The translations under genes and the position numbers were made by a program. The notes beneath the pieces were generated by a model that worked only from the letters and a program-made list of their open reading frames with translations, did not search any database and was not told the origin of the DNA. This document shows, piece after piece, positions 1-7,859 of a DNA stretch of 10,752 nucleotides; position 1 is the first letter of the stretch; each line of letters opens with the position of its first letter. The stretch is from the NCBI GenBank assembly GCA_003233255.1, contig QILH01000274.1, forward strand, positions 1-10,752, written 5' to 3'. Source of the stretch: Gammaproteobacteria bacterium (lineage in GTDB: Bacteria; Pseudomonadota; Gammaproteobacteria; UBA6429; Thiohalophilaceae).

Positions 1-2
1 CC

Positions 3-557
3 TATAGTGGTATTGTGGTGAAACGACATGTGGAGGTGGGTGAAACAACCCGGGTCGGGCAAAAGTTAATGACCGGTCTGTCGCTGGAAAAACTTCGCGC
101 CATTGTGCAATTACCACAGTCATTGATCCATAACGTTCGTAAACACAAACAAACCTGGGTGTGGGTTGGGAAAAATCTGGATCGCCGCATAAAAGCCGAA
201 AGCCTGACTGTTAGCCCGTTTGCTGATCCGGTTAGTCATACCTTTCTGGTACGAATCAATTTACCAGCCGGTGAGCATAATGTTTACCCGGGTATGCATA
301 CCAAGGTGGCGTTTTTAACCGGTGAAAAACAAAGCATGGTGATCCCTCAGGTATCCGTAGTTAAACGCAGCGAAGTCACCGGCGTATATGTGATTAAGAA
401 TAAAAAAATTAGCTTTCGTTATGTTCGTTTGGGTGGCGTGCTAGATGATCGTCAGCAGGAGATTATGTCGGGATTGTCGGTGGGTGAAACGGTATTATTA
501 AATCCGAATCAGGCCGTGATTGCCATTAAGTCACAAGAACAAACAGAAAAGGAATAA
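3..557 (+). CDS. RND efflux periplasmic adaptor (membrane fusion protein), 3' part
   Basis: C-terminal part of a HlyD/AcrA-type adaptor that links an inner-membrane RND pump to an outer-membrane channel. The reading frame is open through the left edge, so the gene starts outside the window. The first visible residues (YSGIVVKRHVEVGETTRVGQ) match the second half of a lipoyl/barrel-sandwich domain, with its typical SGxV...VxxGxxVxxGQ pattern. A beta-barrel region follows (around TVSPFADPVSHTFLVRI), then a membrane-proximal domain containing VIPQVSVV and a GLSVGETVLLNPNQAV end. The N-terminal lipoprotein or membrane anchor and the coiled coil cannot be seen. The stop is 3 bases before the pump gene, the usual adaptor-pump order. 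Family assignment is firm; the substrate is unknown. Confidence 0.9.
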   Translation, partial: YSGIVVKRHVEVGETTRVGQKLMTGLSLEKLRAIVQLPQSLIHNVRKHKQTWVWVGKNLDRRIKAESLTVSPFADPVSHTFLVRINLPAGEHNVYPGMHTKVAFLTGEKQSMVIPQVSVVKRSEVTGVYVIKNKKISFRYVRLGGVLDDRQQEIMSGLSVGETVLLNPNQAVIAIKSQEQTEKE

Positions 558-560
558 GTC

Positions 561-3500
561 GTGGCTGATCGCTTAAGCATTTCTGGACGAATCGCAAAAT
601 CATTTCTAACCTCTGAAATCACGCCGCTACTGGCGCTGGTGGGTTTTTTACTCGGTGTATTTGCCGTTATCATGACCCCTCGTGAAGAAGAGCCACAAAT
701 TAACGTCACCTTTGCCAATATCTTTATTGCCTATCCGGGTGCCTCCGCAAAAGAAGTGGAAGAGATCGTCAGCACCCCGGCAGAACAAATTATTTCTGAG
801 TTACAGGGGCTGGAACACGTGTATTCGGTTTCTTATCCTGGCTTGTCGGTACTGACGGCACAATTCAAGGTGGGTGAGGATCGGACTCAGGCGATCGTGC
901 GTTTGTATAACGCGGTTTACTCTAAACAGGACTGGATTCCGAGTAACGTTGGCGTTTCTCAACCGATTATTAAACCCAAAGGTATTGATGATGTTCCCAT
1001 CGTTAGTTTAACGCTTTGGTCGGAGAATAAAGAACTGGCGGCACACGAATTAACGCGCGTGGCGCATGCGATTGAAGCCGAACTAAAGCGAGTGCCGGGG
1101 ACGCGTGATATTTATACCCTCGGTGGCCCTGAGAATGTCGTGCATGTGTTGTTTGATCCTGCCGCACTGGCCTCTTATAACTTAAACCTGTCCGATTTAC
1201 GTAATGCCTTACAGTTGAGCAATGCGACGGAACCTTTAGGAAATATGCTGAAACAGGAACTTGAAATCGCAGTGCAGGCTGGGCAGTTTTTAGTTTCAGA
1301 AGATGAAGTTAAAGATTTAATTATTGGCATTCATGAAAACAAGCCCATCTACTTACAGGATGTCGCAAAGGTTCACTATGGCCCGGATCAAGCAGAGAAA
1401 TATGTCTGGCATAGCATAGGTGGCAATAGTATCAATCAAACTGAATATAAAACCTACCCAGCCGTCACCATCGCAGTTGCAAAACAACCGGGTACCAATG
1501 CGGTTTCGATTGCGAACAATATCATTAAACACGTTGAACATCTAAAAGGTGTGTTTATTCCCAGTGATGTCAATGTCAGCATCACCCGGAATTATGGGGC
1601 GACAGCGGATGCAAAGGCTAAAAAACTTATTCAGAAATTAATCTTTGCGACGATTTCCGTTGTATTGCTGGTATTTTTTGTTTTGGGTAAACGCGAGGCC
1701 GTTATTGTTGGTGTCGCGGTGGTGATTACCCTGGCGATTACTTTGTTTGCATCCTGGGTCTGGGGTTTTACTTTAAATCGCGTATCCTTATTTGCATTAA
1801 TATTTTCGATTGGCATTTTGGTCGACGATGCGATCGTGGTGGTGGAAAATATCCACCGGCATATTCAATTAGGTGCGCGTAATCTAATCGAGGCCATTCC
1901 TAAAGCCGTTGATGAAGTGGGTGGGCCAACCATCTTGGCAACGTTTACGGTGATTGCTGCGCTGCTGCCGATGGCTTTTGTGAGTGGTTTGATGGGGCCG
2001 TATATGAGTCCGATACCGATTAATGCCAGCATGGGGATGCTGATTTCTTTAATCGTTGCGTTTGTGATCACCCCCTGGCTGGCAAACAAACTAATCAAAG
2101 TCGAAGTAGGTGCTCATCACGCTGGAACACACGATGCCGGTAAATTGTATGGCGTGTTTAAGCGTTATGTTGGTCCTTTATTGGTGGGCGAGCAGGGTCG
2201 AAAAAAACGGCGTCTATTGTTTATTGGTATCATGGTCTTGATTGTTCTGTCGGTGAGTCTAGCCGTATTCAAACTCGTTGTTATGAAAATGTTGCCGTTT
2301 GATAATAAATCTGAATTTCAGGTCATTATCGATATGCCAGAAGGCACGCCGTTAGAACAAACCGCTCGGGTTACGAACGAGTTAGGACGGTATCTGGTGA
2401 CGGTACCGGAAGTGACGGATTACCAGGCCTATGTTGGCACCGCGGCTCCTATAAACTTTAATGGACTGGTGCGTCAATATTACTTGCGAGCGGATGCCAA
2501 TATGGCGGATCTGCAGATCAACCTGACGCCTAAATCGGATCGTGATCGTAAAAGTCATGAAATCGCCTTGTCCGTTCGAGCTCCGTTGCAGGCGATAGCC
2601 CAAAAATACAATGCCAATGTAAAAGTCGTTGAAGTGCCCCCCGGCCCGCCGGTAATGTCGCCTTTAGTTGCCGAGATCTATGGACTTAATTATCAACAAC
2701 AAATTGAAACGGCAAAATACATACGACAAAGTCTTGCTAAAAATGAAGCGGTGGTTGATCTGGACGATTCGATTGTTGCCCCAGCACCTAAGTGGATTAT
2801 AAAAGTGGATCAACGTAAGGCTGCTTTATGGGGGGTATCACAAAAGTCGGTGGTTTCCGCTATCGCCACCGCGTTAAATGGTGAGGATGTGAGTTATCTA
2901 CATCCGGGTAATGTTAAATTTCCTTTACCAATTCGGATTGAGCTTGCCGATGATAATAAAACGGATTTAAATAATTTATTACAGATTCATGTCCGTGGTC
3001 GGGGAGGGCAAAACATTGCTCTGTCGGATTTAGTTGAAGTAAGCCAGACGACTCGCGAACAGGCGATTTTCCATAAAGACTTATTGCCCGTGGTCTTTGT
3101 AACGGCCGATGCCGCGGGTGAAACGGATAGCCCGTTGTATGCCATGTTTGAAGTCGCTGCTGATCTGGCTAATTCAGATACGAATAAGGTCGATCAATAT
3201 TTTATCAATCAGCCTGAGAACCCCTATAAATCCAGTATAAAATGGGATGGTGAATGGCAAGTGACCTATGAGACGTTTAGAGATATGGGTATTGCTTACG
3301 CAGTCGGTTTGATTATGATTTACTTATTGGTTGTCGCTCAGTTTCGTTCTTATTTTGTACCGATCATTATCATGGCGCCGATTCCTTTGACCATTATCGG
3401 CGTCATGCCCGGTCATGCGCTCATGGGTTGGTTAGCCGATGCTCAATATACAGCGACCTCGATGATTGGCATGATTGCGCTGGCAGGGATCATTGTACGT

Positions 3501-3779
3501 AATTCGATCTTGCTGGTTGATTTTATCAATCAGCAAATTGCCGACGGTATGGCGCTGGAAGAAGCCGTTATTCGTGCGGGCGCGGTGCGTGCCAAACCCA
3601 TTATTCTGACCGGATTAGCCGCGATGCTAGGGGCTTTTTTCATTCTGGATGATCCCATTTTCAATGGTCTGGCGATCTCGCTGATCTCGGGTATCCTGGT
3701 TTCAACCCTGCTGACTTTGGTGATTATTCCGGTTTGGTACTATGCCTACCAGTTAAAGCATGGTGTCGGGCGAGGTTAA
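561..3779 (+). CDS. RND efflux pump inner-membrane permease (AcrB-like)
   Basis: Complete 1072-residue proton-driven RND transporter, the usual length for the AcrB/HAE1 class. TM1 is near residues 21-39 and is followed by PREEEPQI and a large periplasmic porter region. A helix bundle follows, from about residue 355, with the paired proton-relay acids D422-D423 in GILVDDAIVVVEN. A second periplasmic region follows, then the last helices from about residue 920. The TM10 motif reads GIIVRNSILLVDF, with Arg980 where AcrB has Lys940. The GTG start is supported by AAGGA at 549-553, 7 bases upstream, and by its position 3 bases after the adaptor stop. The pair should be co-transcribed. No outer-membrane factor gene follows, so the channel is probably shared or encoded upstream. 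The substrate cannot be read from sequence; drugs, solvents or lipophilic compounds are typical for the class. Confidence 0.95.
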   Translation: MADRLSISGRIAKSFLTSEITPLLALVGFLLGVFAVIMTPREEEPQINVTFANIFIAYPGASAKEVEEIVSTPAEQIISELQGLEHVYSVSYPGLSVLTAQFKVGEDRTQAIVRLYNAVYSKQDWIPSNVGVSQPIIKPKGIDDVPIVSLTLWSENKELAAHELTRVAHAIEAELKRVPGTRDIYTLGGPENVVHVLFDPAALASYNLNLSDLRNALQLSNATEPLGNMLKQELEIAVQAGQFLVSEDEVKDLIIGIHENKPIYLQDVAKVHYGPDQAEKYVWHSIGGNSINQTEYKTYPAVTIAVAKQPGTNAVSIANNIIKHVEHLKGVFIPSDVNVSITRNYGATADAKAKKLIQKLIFATISVVLLVFFVLGKREAVIVGVAVVITLAITLFASWVWGFTLNRVSLFALIFSIGILVDDAIVVVENIHRHIQLGARNLIEAIPKAVDEVGGPTILATFTVIAALLPMAFVSGLMGPYMSPIPINASMGMLISLIVAFVITPWLANKLIKVEVGAHHAGTHDAGKLYGVFKRYVGPLLVGEQGRKKRRLLFIGIMVLIVLSVSLAVFKLVVMKMLPFDNKSEFQVIIDMPEGTPLEQTARVTNELGRYLVTVPEVTDYQAYVGTAAPINFNGLVRQYYLRADANMADLQINLTPKSDRDRKSHEIALSVRAPLQAIAQKYNANVKVVEVPPGPPVMSPLVAEIYGLNYQQQIETAKYIRQSLAKNEAVVDLDDSIVAPAPKWIIKVDQRKAALWGVSQKSVVSAIATALNGEDVSYLHPGNVKFPLPIRIELADDNKTDLNNLLQIHVRGRGGQNIALSDLVEVSQTTREQAIFHKDLLPVVFVTADAAGETDSPLYAMFEVAADLANSDTNKVDQYFINQPENPYKSSIKWDGEWQVTYETFRDMGIAYAVGLIMIYLLVVAQFRSYFVPIIIMAPIPLTIIGVMPGHALMGWLADAQYTATSMIGMIALAGIIVRNSILLVDFINQQIADGMALEEAVIRAGAVRAKPIILTGLAAMLGAFFILDDPIFNGLAISLISGILVSTLLTLVIIPVWYYAYQLKHGVGRG

Positions 3780-3788
3780 TAATTCAGC

Positions 3789-3846
3789 GATATTAGAGTC
3801 TATATCCTCAGTTGTATTTGCCTTTATGCTGATAATTGATACTATC
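3789..3846. repeat. Two spaced GATA/TATC dyads upstream of the LysR gene
   Basis: The first dyad is GATAT at 3789-3793 and ATATC at 3802-3806, perfect arms around 8 bases. The second is GATA at 3831-3834 and TATC at 3843-3846, also around 8 bases. Their centres are 41 bases apart, close to four helical turns. They lie between the pump stop and the LysR start and could be operator half-sites for autoregulation. Short AT-rich dyads also arise by chance, and neither fits a strict T-N11-A LysR box, so the regulatory role is inference. Confidence 0.3.
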
Positions 3847-3852
3847 CAGTCC

Positions 3853-3879
3853 TTAGTTTTGCGAATGGATGCATAGAAT
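3853..3879 (+). promoter_or_regulatory. Possible promoter of the LysR-type regulator gene
   Basis: TAGAAT at 3874-3879 matches five of six bases of a sigma-70 -10 box and lies 42 bases before the start codon. The best upstream partner is TTAGTT at 3853-3858, but the 15-base spacer is short and the -35 match is weak. The second dyad (3831-3846) lies just upstream of this -35. No T-rich terminator hairpin is visible after the pump gene. Confidence 0.3.
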
Positions 3880-3921
3880 CAAATTATTTAGCATTTAAGA
3901 ATATACAGAAAAGGTATCAGC

Positions 3922-4827
3922 ATGTCCGATAGACGATTGCAGGTTTTTCATACAGTAGCTCGACTCCTGAGTTTTACTAAAGCGGCTGAAGAGCTACATA
4001 TGACTCAGCCTGCGGTGACCTTTCAGGTGCGTCAGTTAGAAGAACAATTCAATACCCGTCTGTTTGATCGCACCCATAATAGAATCAGTTTGACCGATGC
4101 CGGTAGTCGCGTTTTTAAATATGCGGAACAGATTTTCCTGCTTTATGGCGAAATGGACAATTCGGTACGCGAACTGACCGGCGATATCAGTGGCGTGCTC
4201 GTCCTTGGGGCCAGTACCACGATTGCGGAATATATGTTGCCGGTATTACTGGGTGATTTTAAAGCGAAATATCCGGATGTGACGATACGGTTAAAAGTTG
4301 CCAATACCGATGGCATTGTTTCTCAGGTTGAAAATAACGAGATCGATTTAGGCGTGGTCGAAGCCCCAGTGAATAATAAAAATCTGATGGTTGAAGAATG
4401 CCGTACGGATCATCTGGTGGTGATTGTGCCGCCTGGTCATGAGCTGGCAAATGAAAAAAGCATTCCGATTGGGAAAATTATTGAATATCCATTTATCTGT
4501 CGTGAAGAGGGCTCGGGGACTCGCGAAGTCATGATCGAAAGTATGCAGGCGGCGGGGATAAATCCGAGTGATATGCGGATTGCGATGGAACTGGGTAGTC
4601 TGGAAGCGATCAAAGGTGCGGTTGAATCGGGTATGGGTGTTTCGATTCTATCAAAAGCGACTTTAATAAAAGAGCTAAAGCTGGGTACCCTGGTTGCGAT
4701 TGATACCGATCCCCCGATCCACCGTCCATTCTCATTTGTGCATCAAAAACAAAAATTTAAAGCCCGTGCGATGGATGAATTATTGAACTTTGCGCGTAAA
4801 TATTGCGAATCTCATCAAGACGTCTAA
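3922..4827 (+). CDS. LysR-type transcriptional regulator, CysL-like effector domain
   Basis: 301-residue DNA-binding regulator, standard length for the LysR family. The N-terminal winged helix-turn-helix covers about residues 1-62 (SFTKAAEELHMTQPAVTFQV, then RLFDRTHNRISLTDAG). The C-terminal periplasmic-binding-protein-like domain begins near residue 90 with LGASTTIAEYMLPVLLGDF. It continues with NTDGIVSQVENNEIDLGVVE and REEGSGTREV, a pattern I associate with the CysL subgroup. CysL itself regulates sulfite reductase in Bacillus, but no sulfur gene is present here, so the regulon is unknown. The ATG start has AAGG at 3911-3914, 7 bases upstream. The nearest candidate targets are its own promoter, the efflux operon upstream and the PerM unit downstream. 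Family assignment is firm; the role is not known. Confidence 0.92.
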   Translation: MSDRRLQVFHTVARLLSFTKAAEELHMTQPAVTFQVRQLEEQFNTRLFDRTHNRISLTDAGSRVFKYAEQIFLLYGEMDNSVRELTGDISGVLVLGASTTIAEYMLPVLLGDFKAKYPDVTIRLKVANTDGIVSQVENNEIDLGVVEAPVNNKNLMVEECRTDHLVVIVPPGHELANEKSIPIGKIIEYPFICREEGSGTREVMIESMQAAGINPSDMRIAMELGSLEAIKGAVESGMGVSILSKATLIKELKLGTLVAIDTDPPIHRPFSFVHQKQKFKARAMDELLNFARKYCESHQDV

Positions 4828-4896
4828 GACATATTTTCTTAAAATACGTCAATATACATACCCTACACTTAATGTAGATAACCTTAGCTTATAAGG
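4828..4896 (+). promoter_or_regulatory. Leader with three small inverted repeats, the last enclosing a Shine-Dalgarno site
   Basis: Starting directly after the LysR stop there are three dyads. The first pairs GAC-A-TATTTT (4828-4837) with AAAATA-C-GTC (4841-4850), with one mismatch and a 3-base loop. The second is CTACA/TGTAG at 4863-4867 and 4873-4877. The third is CCTTA/TAAGG at 4882-4886 and 4892-4896. The third stem contains the AAGG (4893-4896) that serves the TTG start at 4904, so folding would hide the ribosome site. The first could act as a weak 3' stem for the LysR transcript but has no T-run after it. The pairing is seen; the control role is inference. Confidence 0.35.
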
Positions 4897-4903
4897 CAAT
4901 GCT

Positions 4904-5326
4904 TTGACGGATCAACAACAAGTTTTACTCGATTATTATCAAGACCTCTCCGCACAAGACCAACACAGTCTTTTGCGCTTTGCCGAATTTCTTGCGACTG
5001 GGGGTATGACCCATGAGTCGGCTACGGACATGGTTGCTGTCAATAATAGCTCGTCTGGTTCTGGCCAACCTGTTGTCGATGAAAGCGTTATTCCAGAACC
5101 TGAAAAAATCGAACGACCTGAAGATGAAACGGTGGTCGCCGCTTTAAAACGCATGTCTGCGACGTATCCGATGTTAGAAAAAACCGCCCTGTTAAACAAG
5201 GCCTCTGAGTTGGTTGCGCAACATGTTATGTTTGGTAAACCGGCTGTGGTGGTGATTAAGGATATCGAAACTATGTTTGCCGAGGTCTATGACAAGTTTG
5301 TTGAAGACTATGGTCGTGACAAATGA
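4904..5326 (+). CDS. Uncharacterised 140-residue protein paired with the PerM permease
   Basis: I do not recognise a named family. The protein is soluble-looking, with no signal peptide or membrane segment. Residues 1-35 form a helical segment (DYYQDLSAQDQHSLLRFAEF). Residues about 40-75 are a low-complexity Ser/Gly, then Pro/Glu-rich linker. Residues about 78-140 form a second helical block (VVAALKRMSATYPMLEKTAL, then ELVAQHVMFGKPAVVVIKDI). The start is TTG with AAGG at 4893-4896, 7 bases upstream; no ATG start retains the conserved-looking N-terminal helix. Its stop overlaps the next start as ATGA, implying translational coupling. I believe similar small proteins precede AI-2E/PerM genes in other gammaproteobacteria, so it may assist that permease, but this is inference. 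Confidence 0.82.
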   Translation: MTDQQQVLLDYYQDLSAQDQHSLLRFAEFLATGGMTHESATDMVAVNNSSSGSGQPVVDESVIPEPEKIERPEDETVVAALKRMSATYPMLEKTALLNKASELVAQHVMFGKPAVVVIKDIETMFAEVYDKFVEDYGRDK

Positions 5327-6405
5327 TCGATATTCTTAAGGCCTGGTATAACCGGTATTTTTCCGATCCACAGGCCGTGCTGTTACTGGTATTACTGGTG
5401 GTTGGTTTTACGATTGTATTAACCCTGGGCAATATGCTGGCTCCCGTATTGGCGGCGATGGTGATAGCTTACCTGCTTGAAGCGATCGTACAAAAAATGA
5501 AGCAACTTGGGTCGCGCCGACGGCATGCCGTTATTTTAGTTTGGCTGGTGTTTGTGGCCTTCCTGATCTTTCTGGTCCTCGGGATGCTGCCTCTGCTTTC
5601 AAACGAATTGGCACAATTTATACCGGAAGTTTCTGTGTACTGGGCAAAGGCCGAGGCATATCTGCTTACCTTACCTGAAAAATATGACTTTATCAGTATC
5701 AGGCAAGTCGAGGCCATCAGTAATGATCTTGAAAAACTGATTGGCACGGCGGGCAAAAATGCCTTAACCAGTGTGTCTTTGGCATCGATTACGTCCGGTG
5801 CCATTGCCATTATTGTCTATTTAATCTTATTGCCGCTAATGGTATTTTTTTTCCTGAAGGATAAAAGGTTAATTTTGAACTGGTTTGGTGGTTTCCTGCC
5901 CAAGGATCGTACGCTTGCAACTGAGGTTTGGGCCGAGATGGATAAACAATTAGGCAACTATGTTCGCGGTAAAGTCTGGGAAATATTAATTGTTGGCATC
6001 GTAACGTATATTGCTTTCTCGATTTTTGGTTTGAAGTATGCTTTTTTATTAAGTGTACTCGTTGGTTTGTCGGTGATCATCCCTTACATTGGCGCGACTG
6101 TTGTGACCATTCCGGTTGCCGTCGTTGCTTTTTTTCAGTGGGGATTAAATCCTGAGTTTTACTGGTTGATGCTTGTCTATTTAATCATTCAGGCGCTCGA
6201 TGGAAATTTGTTGGTACCCTGGTTGTTTGGCACGGTTGTGAATGTGCATCCTATCGCCATTATTATTAGCATTTTGTTATTCGGCGGTTTATGGGGATTC
6301 TGGGGTGTCTTTTTTGCTATTCCGCTCGCCACCCTGGTCAATGCATTGTTAAATGCCTGGCCACGCACGGATGAAGATATTACTGAAGAAGCGACGGTTA
6401 CTTAA
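5323..6405 (+). CDS. AI-2E/PerM family membrane protein
   Basis: 360-residue polytopic inner-membrane protein, typical length for the AI-2E exporter/PerM family. Hydrophobic segments appear near residues 18-50 (two helices through LGNMLAPVLAAMVIAYLLEA), 68-92 and 150-178 (IAIIVYLILLPLMVFFFLKD). Further segments lie near 220-270 (containing VGLSVIIPYIGATVVTIPVA) and 280-345 (ending LWGFWGVFFAIPLATLVNAL). The PYIG motif and the GxxGxxxAIPLA end are family hallmarks. Family members have been linked to export of the AI-2 signal, to Na+/H+ antiport and to unknown transport; the substrate here cannot be told. The ATG lies inside the preceding stop (ATGA, 4-base overlap), so translation is probably coupled. 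The 3' end faces the PhoH gene 19 bases away with no clear terminator. Confidence 0.92.
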   Translation: MIDILKAWYNRYFSDPQAVLLLVLLVVGFTIVLTLGNMLAPVLAAMVIAYLLEAIVQKMKQLGSRRRHAVILVWLVFVAFLIFLVLGMLPLLSNELAQFIPEVSVYWAKAEAYLLTLPEKYDFISIRQVEAISNDLEKLIGTAGKNALTSVSLASITSGAIAIIVYLILLPLMVFFFLKDKRLILNWFGGFLPKDRTLATEVWAEMDKQLGNYVRGKVWEILIVGIVTYIAFSIFGLKYAFLLSVLVGLSVIIPYIGATVVTIPVAVVAFFQWGLNPEFYWLMLVYLIIQALDGNLLVPWLFGTVVNVHPIAIIISILLFGGLWGFWGVFFAIPLATLVNALLNAWPRTDEDITEEATVT

Positions 6406-6424
6406 GTTTCACAATATTATTTCG

Positions 6425-7837
6425 TTACAGAATCTCTGAAGCATAATCCGCCAGACGTGAACGTTCCCCCCGTATCAGGGTAACATGCCCACTGTGCGCC
6501 CAATTCTTAAATCGATCAACAACATAGGTTAAACCCGATGTGGTTTCAGACAGATAAGGTGTGTCGATCTGAGCAATATTCCCCAGACACACGATTTTGG
6601 TACCAGGGCCGGCGCGGGTCACTAAGGTCTTTAATTGTTTTGAGGTCAGGTTTTGCGCTTCATCAATAATGACATAACGATTTAAAAAGGTACGCCCGCG
6701 CATAAAATTCACTGAGCGGATCTTGATGCGCTGACTGACAAGATCATTGGTGGCCGCTCGACCCCAGTCACCGCCTTCTGATGGTTCGGTAAGAACCTCA
6801 AGATTATCCATTAAGGCCCCCATCCACGGTGTCATTTTTTCTTCTTCAGTTCCCGGCAAAAAGCCGATATCTTCACCAACCGGAATGGTAACGCGGGTCA
6901 TAATGATTTCACGATAGCGTTTTTGATCCAGGGTTTGCTCTAAACCTGCGGCCAAAGTTAACAAGGTTTTACCGGTACCGGCCATGCCCAGTAGTGAGAC
7001 AAAGTCAATCTCAGGATCCATTAACAAGTTTAGAGCGAGATTTTGCTCGCGATTACGGGCATTGATTCCCCATACCGAATTAGATTCATTGCGAAAATCG
7101 CGTACGGTTTCTATAGTGGCGTTGTCGTCTTCTATTTTTCGTACAATGGCTTCAAACCCATCGTTTTCATGATAAACGAACTCATTGGTGTACCAGAATT
7201 TTACTTCGGGGCCATTGATTCGATAAAAAGAGCGCCCCGATTCCATCCAGGAATCCATTTCTTTACCATGATTGTCCCAGAAATTATCATCGATGGCTTT
7301 ACTACCTGTATGCAACAAATTAACGTCATCAAGGACTTGATCATTGGTATAGTCTTCGGCATACAGGCCGACGATACTGGCCTTGATGCGTAGATTAATA
7401 TCTTTGGATACCAGCGTAATCGTGGTTTCAGGGTATTCTTTGTTGAGGGCGAGGGCCGTGCCAAGAATATTATTGTCGGCTTTGTCGCCTGGTAATGAAT
7501 CGGGTAACTCATGTTGGAAATGTTTAGTTTGAAAGAATAAGCGCCCACTACCGGTTTCGCTATCAACTAGCTCTATATTATGTACATTAAGGGACAGACC
7601 ATTTTCTATATCATCGGCCGAATTATTGGACAGTAAGTCGTCTAAAAAACGGCTGGTTTGGCGGGCATTACGGGCGACTTCTGAGGTGCCCTTTTTATTA
7701 TTATCCAGTTCCTCCAGTACAATCATCGGTAAAAATATGTCGTGTTCCTTAAATCGAAACAGTGAACTTGGATCGTGCATTAAAATATTTGTATCCAGTA
7801 CAAATAAACGTTTACCTTCGACCTGGTTTGCATTCAT
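6425..7837 (-). CDS. PIN-PhoH ATPase (PhoH2-type)
   Basis: 470-residue two-domain protein. The N-terminal PIN-type nuclease domain (about 8-180) shows acidic residues D15 in VLDTNILMHD and E42-E43 in IVLEELD, then DKADNNILGTAL and VSKDINLR. The C-terminal PhoH P-loop ATPase (about 255-470) has Walker A GMAGTGKT at 284-291 and Walker B VIIDEAQN around D392-E393, then IVCLGNIAQIDTPYL. PIN-PhoH proteins (PhoH2, YlaK type) are cytosolic, and some have RNA-unwinding and RNA-cleaving activity. This differs from the short PhoH/YbeZ form, which lacks PIN. The start is ATG; the nearest purine-rich site (AGGGAA opposite 7851-7856) is 13 bases away, rather far. The gene lies 22 bases after bcp and is probably last in the galT-gcvR-bcp-phoH transcript. 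All key motifs are intact. Confidence 0.93.
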   Translation of the reverse strand: MNANQVEGKRLFVLDTNILMHDPSSLFRFKEHDIFLPMIVLEELDNNKKGTSEVARNARQTSRFLDDLLSNNSADDIENGLSLNVHNIELVDSETGSGRLFFQTKHFQHELPDSLPGDKADNNILGTALALNKEYPETTITLVSKDINLRIKASIVGLYAEDYTNDQVLDDVNLLHTGSKAIDDNFWDNHGKEMDSWMESGRSFYRINGPEVKFWYTNEFVYHENDGFEAIVRKIEDDNATIETVRDFRNESNSVWGINARNREQNLALNLLMDPEIDFVSLLGMAGTGKTLLTLAAGLEQTLDQKRYREIIMTRVTIPVGEDIGFLPGTEEEKMTPWMGALMDNLEVLTEPSEGGDWGRAATNDLVSQRIKIRSVNFMRGRTFLNRYVIIDEAQNLTSKQLKTLVTRAGPGTKIVCLGNIAQIDTPYLSETTSGLTYVVDRFKNWAHSGHVTLIRGERSRLADYASEIL

Positions 7838-7859
7838 AAAATAATGTTGCTTCCCTGAG

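Noticed and set aside
5469..5810. 113-codon minus-strand open frame opposite the PerM gene
   Set aside because: It is antisense to a clear membrane protein; its composition is the complement of hydrophobic codons and there is no family signature.
6406..6424. Bidirectional terminator between the converging PerM and PhoH genes
   Set aside because: The 19-base gap has no GC stem and no T-run; only a short AATATT palindrome is present.
7043..7393. 116-codon plus-strand open frame opposite the PhoH gene
   Set aside because: It lies wholly antisense to a well-supported PIN-PhoH reading frame, has no recognisable domain and reads as a shadow of its codons.
6425..7837. PhoH2 as toxin of a PhoAT-PhoH2 toxin-antitoxin pair
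   Set aside because: Such pairs have a small antitoxin gene directly upstream; here the upstream neighbour is bcp, 22 bases away, with no room for an antitoxin.
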